Assembly: GCA_018823415.1 (NCBI GenBank)
Contig: JAHJIN010000544.1
Location: 1 to 42,749 of the forward strand
DNA: 42,749 nt
DNA from: Chloroflexota bacterium
GTDB taxonomy: Bacteria > Chloroflexota > JAHJIN01
Reading direction: 5' to 3'
Shown: one piece after another, positions 24,445 to 33,722 of the stretch
Layout of the letters: each line of letters begins with the position of its first letter
Position numbering within the stretch: position 1 is the first letter of the stretch
The notes under the pieces: model-generated
What the model was told of the DNA's origin: nothing
The model's database searches: none
Seen by the model: the letters and a program-made list of their open reading frames with translations, nothing else
Position numbers and translations under genes: made by a program

Positions 24445-25860
24445 ATGTTTAGGGTTAGAACCATATTGGTGGCTGTGCTCGTCGTGGCGGCCCTGGCGTC
24501 TGCAGGGTTGGTGCTGTGGTGGGTGTTCAGCGTCGATGGCACGCTGGGACTGTATCAGTGGATGCCCAGCTACCGCGTGGCGTTTTACCTGGTGGGTCTG
24601 CTGGGCGTGTTGCCGGCGCTGGTGGCCCTGACAGCGGTTGTGGTGGGGCGCTTTTTTGCCCGGGTTGGCCGGATCGTGATCGTTCTGGCGGTGCTGTTGG
24701 CACTTGTTGGCATCGTGGTGCCCCTGGGCGTCGCCGGCTATATCTGGCAGACCTCGACAGAGCTGGCCGGTACCACTCCGCCGGTGCTGCTCGTCCAGGA
24801 TGGTGTGGGCGCGCACGGCGTGCCCGACCTGGCCCTGGTGTTTCGCACCGACCCGGCCAGCCAGAATACTCTGTACTATGGCGTGGACGATCTGAGCGAA
24901 TCGGTGACCGAGGCGCAGCCCACCGGCGCGCACGTGATGGTGCTTCGCGATCTGCAACCGGCCACCCGGTACCAGTGGCGGCTCAACGATGGCCCGGCCC
25001 GTTCGTTCCTGACGCCGGCCACCGACCCGGCCGCGGATGTACTGTATCATTTTGGGGCCAGCGGCGATTCTCACTTTGGTGCAGATACGGCGCAACAGCC
25101 CCAGATTGCCCAGAGCATCCTGGGCTATGTGCGCCAGCCAGCGCACCAATTCCACACCTTTTTCGTGCTGGGCGACATCGCGGATATGGGCATGGAGAAT
25201 GACAAATGGACGTTTGCCCTGGATACGCTGAGCCCGTTCAGTTATGACGTGCCTTTGCGGCCGTTCCTGGGCAACCACGACACTCTTATCAATGGCGTGG
25301 AGCACTATTTCGCCTACTTTTATTCGTCGGGGATGGCAACGCCGCAAGGCACCTCGCGATACTATCGCATCGACGCCGGGACGGTGCACGTGATCACGCT
25401 CGAGATGCTATGGGGCGTCGACATGTTCACGCCGCAGCAAAAGGAATGGTTCATCCGGCAACTCGAATCCATCCCGGCCACCGATTGGGTTATCGTGATG
25501 ATGCACTCGATGGTCTACTCGTCGGGCATCAAGCTGGAAGGGATTCCCTGGTATGACCCGGCGGACATGATCCGGGAGGTCGCGCCGCTACTGGAGCAAT
25601 ATCAGGTAGACCTGGTGCTGTCGGGGCACAATCACCACCTGGAATTTTTGCAGCACAATGGCGTCAGCTATGTGGTTGTCGGCGGATTGGGTGGGCCTCT
25701 GGACCCGGCGCCAGAGTACCGCTCGCCGGCGTCGCTCTGGTACCGGGATGGCACGTTTGGGTTCGCCGATGTGACCGTTCGTCCCGAGCGCATCGATCTC
25801 GAGTTCCGTGATGCCACGGGCGTCGAATTACAGTCTTTTACCATTGGCCAAAATCAATAG
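24445..25860 (+). CDS. Membrane-anchored calcineurin-like metallophosphoesterase (purple acid phosphatase-like)
   Basis: Protein of 471 residues. Three or four N-terminal membrane helices (about 5-110) are followed by a small fibronectin-like beta domain (about 115-195) and a metallophosphoesterase domain (about 200-465). Metal-binding motifs in order: DSHFG (Asp208, His210), LGDIADMG, LGNHD, VMMHSM and SGHNHH, as in purple acid phosphatase-like enzymes, so a two-metal phosphohydrolase outside the membrane is expected. Substrate unknown. Start ATG 24445 follows GGAGGTGA. It sits 35 nt after plsX and 10 nt before fabF, so it shares their transcript; a role in phospholipid or envelope phosphate turnover is inference. 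Confidence 0.85.
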   Translation: MFRVRTILVAVLVVAALASAGLVLWWVFSVDGTLGLYQWMPSYRVAFYLVGLLGVLPALVALTAVVVGRFFARVGRIVIVLAVLLALVGIVVPLGVAGYIWQTSTELAGTTPPVLLVQDGVGAHGVPDLALVFRTDPASQNTLYYGVDDLSESVTEAQPTGAHVMVLRDLQPATRYQWRLNDGPARSFLTPATDPAADVLYHFGASGDSHFGADTAQQPQIAQSILGYVRQPAHQFHTFFVLGDIADMGMENDKWTFALDTLSPFSYDVPLRPFLGNHDTLINGVEHYFAYFYSSGMATPQGTSRYYRIDAGTVHVITLEMLWGVDMFTPQQKEWFIRQLESIPATDWVIVMMHSMVYSSGIKLEGIPWYDPADMIREVAPLLEQYQVDLVLSGHNHHLEFLQHNGVSYVVVGGLGGPLDPAPEYRSPASLWYRDGTFGFADVTVRPERIDLEFRDATGVELQSFTIGQNQ

Positions 25861-25870
25861 GAGCAAAATC

Positions 25871-27226
25871 ATGACTATCGAAGCGCCAGTTCGCACGGCC
25901 CTGAACCAAGAGATCGAAGAGATTGTCGCCAATATCTGGGATACGCAACCCTATCCCCAGGAATCGCCGTATGGCCGTGATGAGCAAGGCCGGCGGCGCG
26001 TGGTGATCACCGGCATGGGGTGTCTGACTTGCCTCGGCCTGTCGCTTGATGAGACGTGGGCCGGCCTGGTGGCTGGCCGCTCGGGCCTGGGGCATCCCAC
26101 ACGCCTGGATGTGAGCAACTCGGCCGTCAAGGTCGTCGGCGAGGTGCACGGCTTTGATCCGCAGAACTATATGGATTTCAGGTCGGCCAAACGCATGGCC
26201 CGGTTTTCCCAGTTTGCGGTGGTCGCCGCGCAGATGGCCCTGGCCGATGCCGATTGGTCGATCCCGGCGGAAGAAGCCTTTCGCACCGGCGTGGTGATGG
26301 GTGTGGGTATGGGGAGCCTGCTAGACGTGGAAGAGGCGTTCGACCGATTGCAGGCTGGCAAGCGCCTCAGCCCGTTTGCCTTTCCGATTATCTTGCCCAA
26401 TATGGCCGGGTATAACGTGAGTCTGACCACCGGCGCGCGCGGGTTCAATGCCTGCGTCTCCACGGCCTGCGCCTCGGGCACGCAGGCCCTGGGCGATGCC
26501 GCGGCCGTGATCCGGCGCGGCGGCGCCGACGCGATGCTGGCTGGCGGCACCTCGGCCGACATTTGCCAGTTTGCGCTGGCCGGCTTTTCCGTGATGCAAG
26601 CCTTGTCCACCTGGTCAGAAGAGCCGCTCAGCAAGGCCAGCCGGCCCTTTGACAAGAACCGCGATGGCTTTGTGGCCGCGGAAGGCGCCGGCGTGATGGT
26701 GCTGGAAAGCCTGGACCACGCCCTGGCCCGGGGTGCCCGCATCCACGCCGAGGTGCTGGGCTTTGGCAACACCTCCGACGCTTATCACCTGACGGCGCCG
26801 GACCCCGAGGCCGTGGCGCCGGCCATGGCCATGCAGATAGCTATTGCCGATGCGGGCCTATCGCCGGCAGACATTGGCTACATCAACGCCCACGGCACCT
26901 CCACGCCGCTCAACGACCCCATGGAAACACTGGCGATCAAGCGGGTCTTTGGCGAACGAGCCTATCAGGTGCCTATCAGTTCCAACAAGTCCATGATCGG
27001 GCATCTCATCTCGGCGGCCGGGGCGGTGGAGGCCATTGCCATGGCACAGACCCTGCGCACTGGCATCATCCCGCCTACCATCAATCTGGAAGAGCCAGAC
27101 CCGGCCTGTGACCTGGATTATGTGCCGAACCAGGCCCGGCGCGTGCCGGTGGAATTCGCCCTGTCTAACTCGTTTGGGTTTGGCGGCCAGAATGCGTGCC
27201 TGGTCCTGGGCCGGTATGAATCGTGA
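25871..27226 (+). CDS. fabF: 3-oxoacyl-ACP synthase II (FabF)
   Basis: Condensing enzyme of 451 residues for fatty-acid elongation: condenses malonyl-ACP with acyl-ACP in the cytoplasm. The catalytic triad is visible: Cys200 (STACASGTQ), His341 (NAHGTSTPLND) and His378 (SMIGHLISAAGA), with Lys373 nearby. The conserved start VVITGMGCLT begins only at about residue 43, so there is an N-terminal extension of about 40 acidic residues; normal FabF is about 410. Start ATG 25871 with AGGAGC at 25859-25864, overlapping the upstream stop. No acpP, fabD or fabG is adjacent. FabB or a related KS is less likely given the length and motifs. Confidence 0.92.
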   Translation: MTIEAPVRTALNQEIEEIVANIWDTQPYPQESPYGRDEQGRRRVVITGMGCLTCLGLSLDETWAGLVAGRSGLGHPTRLDVSNSAVKVVGEVHGFDPQNYMDFRSAKRMARFSQFAVVAAQMALADADWSIPAEEAFRTGVVMGVGMGSLLDVEEAFDRLQAGKRLSPFAFPIILPNMAGYNVSLTTGARGFNACVSTACASGTQALGDAAAVIRRGGADAMLAGGTSADICQFALAGFSVMQALSTWSEEPLSKASRPFDKNRDGFVAAEGAGVMVLESLDHALARGARIHAEVLGFGNTSDAYHLTAPDPEAVAPAMAMQIAIADAGLSPADIGYINAHGTSTPLNDPMETLAIKRVFGERAYQVPISSNKSMIGHLISAAGAVEAIAMAQTLRTGIIPPTINLEEPDPACDLDYVPNQARRVPVEFALSNSFGFGGQNACLVLGRYES

Positions 27227-27263
27227 TTCGTAAATCGTAATTCGTCACTTGCACGAATCACGA
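27221..27263. repeat. Intergenic palindrome after fabF
   Basis: TCGTGATTCG (27221-27230) pairs perfectly with 27254-27263; the left arm contains the fabF stop codon. The loop holds partial repeats of ATTCGT. Similar GATTCG-centred hairpins occur at 18970-19022. Possible terminator or dispersed repeat. Confidence 0.4.
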
Positions 27264-27289
27264 GTTGACGTTTGACAGGAGAAAACCAA

Positions 27290-28102
27290 TTGCGTATTGT
27301 TACTAACGAAGCCTATATCGCCAAACGCAAGAACTGGGGCAGCCGCATTGCTCTGCTCAGTTTTGTGTTTCTCATTGCCGGGGGCATCTATTCGTTCCTG
27401 GACCCCACCATGTCGGTGTTGCCCACTGGCCTGCCGTCGGAGGCCAACCTGATCATTGCTTACGTGTTGGTCATCATTGGGTTCATTGGCTTTAACCTGG
27501 GGACCTACCACGCCCGGCGCTGGGGCCGGCCCGACCGCGAGGATCTGGTGCTCAAGGAGGGCCTCTCCAGCCTGGACAATCGCTATCGGCTTTACAACTA
27601 TGTGGCCGGCCTGCCGGTGTTGCACGTGCTGCTCACGCCCCAGGCCGTATACGCCTTGGAGACCCGAGGCATTGATGGGCAAACCGTGATCTGCGAAGGC
27701 GACCGCTGGCGCCGGCACATGAAACTATTGGATCGTTTGCGTGCCCTCAGCGAAGAGCGCCTCAAGAACCCCACCAATAGCGCGTTGGGTGCGGCGGCTC
27801 ACCTGCAGGCTTATCTGCAAGAGCACGTGTCTGAGAAGGTGCCGGTCAAGGCGGTGGTCGTGTTCACCGGCAAAGAGATCAACCTCAGTGTGACAGACCC
27901 GGTGGTGCCGGCCGTGCTGGCGAAAAATCTGCGCAGCGTGATCCGCTCGCAGGACGAGCCCATGCCCCCCACGGCATACCGCGCAGTGGCCCAACACCTC
28001 ATCGACACCGCCGGCGATCTGGAAGAGGACGAGGTGGCCCCGGCCCCCTTGACTCGCCAGCCCGGCTCGCGGCAGCGACACAAGAAACGCCGCCGCTCGT
28101 AA
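27290..28102 (+). CDS. Membrane protein with NERD-like domain
   Basis: Protein of 270 residues. Two membrane helices near the N-terminus (about 18-38 and 52-75) are followed by a cytosolic domain (about 85-215) resembling the nuclease-related NERD fold: an initial helix with Leu-rich turn, LLTPQAVYALETRGIDGQ, and a central NPTNSALGAAAHLQ stretch. The usual catalytic Glu-x-Lys is Glu-Thr-Arg here, so activity is doubtful. The tail is basic (RQRHKKRRRS), possibly nucleic-acid or membrane binding. The start chosen is TTG 27290 with AGGAGA at 27277-27282, 7 nt away; a TTG at 27272 is in frame but precedes that site. Follows fabF by 63 nt with a hairpin between. Function is unknown. Confidence 0.6.
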   Translation: MRIVTNEAYIAKRKNWGSRIALLSFVFLIAGGIYSFLDPTMSVLPTGLPSEANLIIAYVLVIIGFIGFNLGTYHARRWGRPDREDLVLKEGLSSLDNRYRLYNYVAGLPVLHVLLTPQAVYALETRGIDGQTVICEGDRWRRHMKLLDRLRALSEERLKNPTNSALGAAAHLQAYLQEHVSEKVPVKAVVVFTGKEINLSVTDPVVPAVLAKNLRSVIRSQDEPMPPTAYRAVAQHLIDTAGDLEEDEVAPAPLTRQPGSRQRHKKRRRS

Positions 28103-28118
28103 CACCTGCTCTGATACC

Positions 28119-28147
28119 ACAGGGGCCCTCGCTGAGAAGGCCCCTGT
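28119..28147 (+). terminator. Hairpin terminator after the NERD-like gene
   Basis: Perfect 9-bp stem ACAGGGGCC (28119-28127) with 28139-28147, loop 11 nt, 16 nt after the stop. The T-run is short. It ends 4 nt before the next promoter. Confidence 0.55.
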
Positions 28148-28151
28148 CTAC

Positions 28152-28180
28152 TTGTGTACTTGGGCCTGATCCGGTACAAT
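28152..28180 (+). promoter_or_regulatory. Promoter for the sugar-nucleotide fusion gene
   Basis: TTGTGT (28152-28157), 17-nt spacer, TACAAT (28175-28180). Transcript start near 28187. Confidence 0.65.
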
Positions 28181-28223
28181 ACTATCAGCGTCATTGGCAT
28201 CCTGTATCCCCTGGGAGGTTCCT

Positions 28224-30722
28224 ATGAAAGCTGTCGTCATGGCTGGCGGCGAAGGCACCCGCCTGCGCCCCCTCACCATCAATCGCCCCAAGCCCATGGT
28301 CCCCATGGTCAATCGCCCCATGATCGGCCATATCCTGCAGTTGCTCAAGCGCCACGGCATCACCGAGGTGATCATTACCGTGCAATACCTGGCGGCCAAT
28401 ATCCAGGACCACTTTGGCGATGGCGAGAGCCTGGGCCTGGACATTGTCTACTCGGTCGAAGAATCGCCCCTGGGCACGGCCGGCAGCGTCAAACACGCCC
28501 AGAAACACCTGGACGACACGTTCCTGGTCATCAGCGGCGATGCCCTCACCGATGTGGACCTCACGCGCATTGTCGAGTATCACCAGCAGAAAAAGGCCCA
28601 GGCCACGCTCACGCTCTATCGCGTGCCCAACCCGCTGGAATACGGCGTGATCATCACTGACGAAGATGGCCACATTCGCCAGTTCCTGGAAAAGCCCAGT
28701 TGGGGCGAGGTCTTTAGCGATACCATCAACACCGGCATCTATGTGCTCGAGCCCGAGGTACTGGATTATTTCAAGCCGGGACAGGTATTTGATTTTAGCA
28801 AGGACCTGTTTCCCGAGATCTTGGACCGGGGCCAACCCATCTATGGCTATGTGGCCGATGGATATTGGTGCGACGTGGGCAGTCTCCAGGAGTATATGCG
28901 GGCCACCGGCGATCTGTTGGGCAGCAAGGTGCAGGTGGGCGAACTGGGCCACCATATTGGCGGGGGCATCTGGACGGGGGATGATGTCGAGATCGCGCCA
29001 GACGCGCAGCTCTATGGCCCCATATACCTGGGGCAGGGCGTCAAGATCAAGGGCGGCGTGGTGGTGCGCGGCCCTTCGGTGATCCGCGACTATACCGTCG
29101 TGGACACGCGCGCCCACATAGACCGTAGCGTCGTCTGGCGCAACTCGTACATCGGCGAGCGCGCCGAGTTGCGAGGGGCCATCATTGGCCGCCGGGTCAC
29201 GTTCAAGGCCAATGCCGTGGCCTTTGAAGGGGCCGTCATCGGCGACGAGAGCATTGTAGACCAGGGCGCGGTGATCCATCCCAACGTCAAGATCTGGCCC
29301 AACAAAGAGATCGAGGCCGGGGCCACGGTGCGTACCAGTATCATCTGGGGCGCGCAGGGCCGGCGGGTGCTCTTTGGCCGCTATGGCGTCACCGGGCTGG
29401 TGAATGTGGACCTGACGCCCGAGTTCGCGGCCAAGCTGGGGGCGGCCTTTGGCGCGACCTTGCCCATGGGTGCCACTGTCGCCATTAACCGCGACCCGCA
29501 CCGCACGCCGCGCATGATCAAGCGCGCCCTCATCAGCGGCTTGCCCTCGGCCGGCGTGGACGTGGCAGATTTGCGCACCGTGCCCATCCCGGTGGCGCGA
29601 TATTACACCCGCACCGCGGAGCACATCACTGGCGGCGTCCACGTGCGCTTGTCACCTTTTGACAATCGCGTCGTAGACATCAAGCTCTTTGACGAGCAGG
29701 GTATGAACATCACCAAGGCGGCCCAGCGCAAGGTAGAAAACGTCTTTTTCCGCGAGGACTTTCGGCGCGCCTACCTGGACGAGATTGGGACCATTGAATA
29801 TGCTTCGCTGGTGCAAGAACGTTACATCGACGGCTTTATGGCGGCCATCAACGGCGACGCCATTCGCGCCCAAGAGCCATATCTGGTCGTAGACTATGCC
29901 TATGCCACCGCGTCGCTGTTTTTGCCGGCTATTCTGGGCCAACTGGGCTGCAATGTGGTGGCGCTCAACGCCGGCCTCGACGAGACCAAGATGAGCATCT
30001 CGGCAGCCGAATTTGAGCAGGCCGTGAAACAACTGGCGCTCATTTCTGGCAGTCTGGACGCCGACATGGGGGTGCGCCTGGACGTGGGAGGCGAAAAGAT
30101 CTTTGTGGTGGATGAGCAGGGCCACGTGTTGCCCGGCACTATAGTGCTGGCTGCTCTGAGCACGTTGGCGCTGGCGGCCAATCGGGGGGGTATCATTGTG
30201 GTGCCCATTAACCAGCCGTGTATCTTTGAAACCATCGCGGCCCAGTATGGCGGGCAGGTGATCCGCACCAAGGTGGACACCACCGAGTTGATGCACGTCG
30301 CCGCGCAAGAGGGCGTGGTCCTGGTAGGCGATGGCGAGGGGAGCGTGGCGTTCCCGGCGTTCCAGCCGGCGCTAGATGGCCTGTTTGCCACAGCCAAGAC
30401 GCTGGAACTCTTGGCTACGCAGAACGTGCGGCTTTCGGACGTCGTGAGCCAGTTGCCACCCTATCATACGGCTCATCGCAAAGTAACGTGTCCCTGGGAG
30501 AAAAAGGGCCAGATCATGCGCGTGTTGAACGAGCAGTATCACGTGGAAGAAAGCCAGGTGATCGACGGCATCCAGATCGACCTGGGCGCGAGCGAATGGG
30601 TCTTGATCCTCCCGGACCCGGATCACCCGATCTTTCACCTGTACGCCGAGTCCAGTTCGACCGAGCAGGCCCAGGGTCTGGTAGACAAGTACGCGCGCGT
30701 GGTGGAGAGCTTGCAGACATGA
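28224..30722 (+). CDS. Mannose-1-phosphate guanylyltransferase-like / phosphohexomutase-like fusion protein
   Basis: Protein of 832 residues. An N-terminal nucleotidyltransferase (1-230; [22 protein letters not shown], catalytic Asp in SGDAL) makes NDP-sugars such as GDP-mannose or NDP-glucose. A left-handed beta-helix follows (about 250-385; [23 protein letters not shown] repeats). The C-terminal half (about 385-830) is a phosphoglucomutase/phosphomannomutase-like domain. Its phosphoserine loop reads [10 protein letters not shown], with Thr428 where the phospho-accepting Ser is expected, so the mutase domain may be inactive or use Thr. This three-part architecture is known in several bacterial phyla. 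Start ATG 28224 with GGGAGGT at 28213-28219. Own promoter and terminator on both sides, so it is a single-gene unit. Confidence 0.85.
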   Translation: MKAVVMAGGEGTRLRPLTINRPKPMVPMVNRPMIGHILQLLKRHGITEVIITVQYLAANIQDHFGDGESLGLDIVYSVEESPLGTAGSVKHAQKHLDDTFLVISGDALTDVDLTRIVEYHQQKKAQATLTLYRVPNPLEYGVIITDEDGHIRQFLEKPSWGEVFSDTINTGIYVLEPEVLDYFKPGQVFDFSKDLFPEILDRGQPIYGYVADGYWCDVGSLQEYMRATGDLLGSKVQVGELGHHIGGGIWTGDDVEIAPDAQLYGPIYLGQGVKIKGGVVVRGPSVIRDYTVVDTRAHIDRSVVWRNSYIGERAELRGAIIGRRVTFKANAVAFEGAVIGDESIVDQGAVIHPNVKIWPNKEIEAGATVRTSIIWGAQGRRVLFGRYGVTGLVNVDLTPEFAAKLGAAFGATLPMGATVAINRDPHRTPRMIKRALISGLPSAGVDVADLRTVPIPVARYYTRTAEHITGGVHVRLSPFDNRVVDIKLFDEQGMNITKAAQRKVENVFFREDFRRAYLDEIGTIEYASLVQERYIDGFMAAINGDAIRAQEPYLVVDYAYATASLFLPAILGQLGCNVVALNAGLDETKMSISAAEFEQAVKQLALISGSLDADMGVRLDVGGEKIFVVDEQGHVLPGTIVLAALSTLALAANRGGIIVVPINQPCIFETIAAQYGGQVIRTKVDTTELMHVAAQEGVVLVGDGEGSVAFPAFQPALDGLFATAKTLELLATQNVRLSDVVSQLPPYHTAHRKVTCPWEKKGQIMRVLNEQYHVEESQVIDGIQIDLGASEWVLILPDPDHPIFHLYAESSSTEQAQGLVDKYARVVESLQT

Positions 30723-30740
30723 TGCCGGATGCAGGATGCA

Positions 30741-30771
30741 CGAAACCGGCGACCACTGGTCGCCGGTTTCG
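30741..30771. terminator. Bidirectional terminator hairpin
   Basis: Fourteen perfect base pairs (30741-30754 with 30758-30771) around a 3-nt loop, then TTTG at the plus-strand end. It lies between the convergent fusion gene and the DUF4129 gene. Confidence 0.75.
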
Positions 30772-30785
30772 TTTGTCTGGTCATA

Positions 30786-32312
30786 TTATGCGCCGGGCCG
30801 GCCGCGAACCAACATGGACGAGAGTTCATCGGTGTTCTGCGTGCCCGACGATGTGATGGCCGGTGTGTCCGGGGGTGGGGGCAGATGTTCCAGCTCGGGG
30901 CGCAACTGGTCCCAGGCCGTGCGCGCCAGATCCAACTCGACGCGCGTGGTGCGCAGCGCGTCATAGCGCGCTCGTGCATAGACGGTGGTCAACTCGCGCA
31001 ACGCGCCGGTGTGCTGCGGCAACGCGAACTGCAAGCGGGGCAGATATTCGTGCGGGGTTTGGCCCGGCATGCGAGTCAATCCTACCTGAGACGCCGCCGC
31101 CAGCAGTTCCACATAGATGCGCCGAATGGCAATGCTGGCATATAGCGGATCCGTCTCGGCCGGCAGGGGTAGCAATTCGGCCGGTCGCCGGAATCGGTCC
31201 TGCAGGTTGCCCCACAGGTTGCGCAGCCAGTTGCTCAAGTCGTCGCCCAGGTCGGCCGCCGAAAAGAGCGATTCGTGGATGGCGGTTTCGCCGGTCGAAA
31301 TGGACCGCTGCCAGCGCAAAATGGCACGCGCCACGATGACCAGGATCAACAGCGTCAGTCCAATGCCCACCAGGGCCTGAACGCTGAACTGGATGGCCGG
31401 CGGCAACTCGTAGACCTCGACCACTATCGGTGTGGGCATGGCCTGACCCGGCAAGAGCCCGCTGTCGATGGTCGTGCCTTCTGGCGGGGGCGGAAAGACC
31501 ACGTGCAGCAGGCTCACCAGCAACTGGGCGAAATAACCCATGATCAGCAGCACCGTATACACCACCACCTGGAACACCCAGCCAATAGGCCCCAGGATGG
31601 CGAGCAAGATCCCGCCCAGGTCCGCACCAAAGAGCATCGCCGAACCCAGGCTCAATCCCAGCACCAGGGCGATGGCCCCGGCCAGGATGGGGATCCAGTA
31701 GCGGTCCCGCCGCAACTGCAATTGGCCGCGTTGGTCGATCTCGTCCAGCCGGCCAATGGCCATGGCCGTGAGGCCAAAGACAAAGAACTCGAACCCATAT
31801 GGAATAACTTGGAGTTCTATCCCGCTGAGGCTCTGGGCCAATCCCACGACGAGCAGCCACACCAACCCCCATCGAAATCCGTCAAATGCCCGGCTAAAAG
31901 TTTGGCCGCTGCGCGTCATAATGATGCCGCGCCACCACAGATACACCCCGGCCAGGACAGCAACCAAATCGGGTTGGTTGAGCCGGCTGGCAGCGTGGCT
32001 CAGGTTTTGCAGCAGGAGCATCAACCACGTGGGATCCAGCGGCAAATAGGCGTCATAGCGCCAGAACCAGATCACGCCCAGGATGGACAGGACCATGCTG
32101 CTCAGGATCAGAGCCCGGGCCCACCGCAAGGACAACCGCGAGGCAATGATGACCCGGCTGCCCCAATAGGCAACGAGCAACAGGCCCAGGATTGCCAGGG
32201 GCGGCAGGGCGTTGTCAGCCTGTCCTTCCATGAGAAACACCAGCAGCGGGCGCAGCCAGCATACCTCCATGACGGCCAGGCAAATGGCGACGATCTCTTG
32301 GCGCCAGTTCAT
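30786..32312 (-). CDS. Polytopic membrane protein with C-terminal DUF4129 domain
   Basis: Protein of 508 residues with about eight hydrophobic helices (about 10-350), the last at about 330-352 followed by a cytosolic domain with the DUF4129 pattern: RRIYVELLAAASQVGLTR, TPHEYLPRL and TTVYARARYDA. DUF4129 proteins often sit beside transglutaminase, MoxR-ATPase and DUF58 genes; none is here. An external Pro-rich loop VFPPPPEG lies between helices. The start is ATG 32312 with GGAG 7 nt upstream; a longer frame to 32423 has no ribosome site. Function unknown, probably envelope-related. Confidence 0.75.
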   Translation of the reverse strand: MNWRQEIVAICLAVMEVCWLRPLLVFLMEGQADNALPPLAILGLLLVAYWGSRVIIASRLSLRWARALILSSMVLSILGVIWFWRYDAYLPLDPTWLMLLLQNLSHAASRLNQPDLVAVLAGVYLWWRGIIMTRSGQTFSRAFDGFRWGLVWLLVVGLAQSLSGIELQVIPYGFEFFVFGLTAMAIGRLDEIDQRGQLQLRRDRYWIPILAGAIALVLGLSLGSAMLFGADLGGILLAILGPIGWVFQVVVYTVLLIMGYFAQLLVSLLHVVFPPPPEGTTIDSGLLPGQAMPTPIVVEVYELPPAIQFSVQALVGIGLTLLILVIVARAILRWQRSISTGETAIHESLFSAADLGDDLSNWLRNLWGNLQDRFRRPAELLPLPAETDPLYASIAIRRIYVELLAAASQVGLTRMPGQTPHEYLPRLQFALPQHTGALRELTTVYARARYDALRTTRVELDLARTAWDQLRPELEHLPPPPDTPAITSSGTQNTDELSSMLVRGRPGA

Positions 32313-32364
32313 CCTATTTCTCCATCGCTGATGGGGCGAGTTTCTATTCCGTTCGGTGAGTCTG

Positions 32365-32393
32365 ATTATACCGCGTTTTGCCAGGCCGGGCAA
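32365..32393 (-). promoter_or_regulatory. Promoter for the DUF4129 gene
   Basis: Minus strand TTGCCC (32393-32388), 17-nt spacer, TATAAT (32370-32365). Confidence 0.7.
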
Positions 32394-32484
32394 GTGAGAT
32401 TCTGGAGCGTCGAGCAAAGGCAAGGTTTATATCCTGAATAATCCAAAAACACAATTGAGTTAAGCAAAACACTATTGGCGCCCC

Positions 32485-32513
32485 TTGCCAACTTCTAGTC
32501 CCTATGGTAGAAT
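32485..32513 (+). promoter_or_regulatory. Promoter for the HtrA-like protease
   Basis: TTGCCA (32485-32490), 17-nt spacer, TAGAAT (32508-32513), divergent from the DUF4129 promoter. The 90 bases between the two promoters show no clear operator. Confidence 0.65.
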
Positions 32514-32541
32514 TGCCCGTACTTGGCTTTTAGGAGGGATG

Positions 32542-33693
32542 ATGCCCCGAGAGCGGGCGAGTTGTGGGATGTTGAGCCTGGTGCTGGTCGTGAGTCTGCT
32601 GGCTGGCGCGTGTGCTGGTGGCGGGCTGGGGACCGTGGCGACGTTGGTGGTGTTGCAGGCCCGGCCGGTGTCGCCGGCGGCATCGGCACCGGGGACCTGG
32701 GCCTGGCCGACGCCGGGCGCCACCGGGAGCGTGACCCTGCAAGAAGAATCGGCCACCATAGACGTGGTGGCGCGCATTTCGCCGGCGGTGGTCACGGTGG
32801 TGAACACGTTGCCGGCGCAGCGCGATTGGTGGGGCCAGGTGCAGCAGCCAGAGGCGCGCGGGTCCGGCGTGATCATCGAAGCCAGCGGCTATGTGGTCAC
32901 CAATAACCATGTGGTGGAGGACGCTCAGGACCTGAGCGTGATCCTGCAGGATGGCACCAAGCTTTCGGCCCGGCTCATCGGCACCGACCTGTTTACAGAC
33001 CTGGCCGTCATCAAGGTGGACCAGGCTGGGCTCCCGGTGGCGCCCCTGGGCAACTCGGATGCGCTGCGGCCTGGGGAGCGCGTGGTTGCTATTGGCAGCG
33101 CCCTGGGCGACTTTCGCAACACCGTCACCACCGGCGTGGTCAGTGCCGTGGGGCGCAACCTGGATACCGGCGCCGGCTATCAACTCGAAGGGCTCGTGCA
33201 AACCGACGCGGCCATCAATCACGGGAACTCGGGCGGCCCGCTGCTGAACCTGCAAGGGCAGGTCATTGGCATCAATACTGCCATTATCCGGGGCGGCTCT
33301 ACGTCGTCCAGCATCGCCGAGGGTCTGGGGTTTGCCATCCCCAGCAACACGGTACTGCTGGTGACGGCGCAGCTCGTGGAAAAGGGCTATGTGTCCCGAC
33401 CATACCTGGGCGTGACGCACCAGCCGGTCACCCCCCAGATTGCCAGTTATTATGACCTGCCGGTCAAGTGGGGCGAGTTGATCACCCAGGTGGTGCGCGA
33501 TACGCCGGCCGCTCAGGCCGGGCTAGAGCCCGGCGACATCATCGTGGCCCTGGATGGGCAGGCTGTCGGCGAAGAACACCCATTTATCAACCTGCTGATG
33601 ACCTATCGACCCGGCGACACGGTGCAGTTCACCGTCAACCGGGACGGGCAGGAGTATACGCTTGCCGTAACGCTGGTCGAGCGGCCCCGATAA
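32542..33693 (+). CDS. HtrA/DegP-type serine protease with one PDZ domain
   Basis: Exported protease of 383 residues, trypsin fold, that degrades damaged envelope proteins. Catalytic triad: His123 (TNNHVV), Asp153 (TDLAVI) and Ser230 (GNSGGP). A single PDZ domain follows (about 285-380; DTPAAQAGLEPGDIIVALDG). The N-terminus has a hydrophobic segment with LAGAC, which may be a lipoprotein site or a membrane anchor. Two adjacent ATGs (32539, 32542) follow AGGAGG at 32532-32537; the second gives the better spacing. The next gene, a radical SAM protein, starts 29 nt downstream and may be co-transcribed. Confidence 0.92.
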   Translation: MPRERASCGMLSLVLVVSLLAGACAGGGLGTVATLVVLQARPVSPAASAPGTWAWPTPGATGSVTLQEESATIDVVARISPAVVTVVNTLPAQRDWWGQVQQPEARGSGVIIEASGYVVTNNHVVEDAQDLSVILQDGTKLSARLIGTDLFTDLAVIKVDQAGLPVAPLGNSDALRPGERVVAIGSALGDFRNTVTTGVVSAVGRNLDTGAGYQLEGLVQTDAAINHGNSGGPLLNLQGQVIGINTAIIRGGSTSSSIAEGLGFAIPSNTVLLVTAQLVEKGYVSRPYLGVTHQPVTPQIASYYDLPVKWGELITQVVRDTPAAQAGLEPGDIIVALDGQAVGEEHPFINLLMTYRPGDTVQFTVNRDGQEYTLAVTLVERPR

Positions 33694-33722
33694 CGGCGCT
33701 TTGACCAAGATCGTGAGGAATT

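Noticed and set aside
28191..29642. Minus-strand open frame of 483 codons opposite the sugar-nucleotide fusion gene
   Set aside because: Shadow frame of a clear coding sequence; its protein has no recognisable motif.
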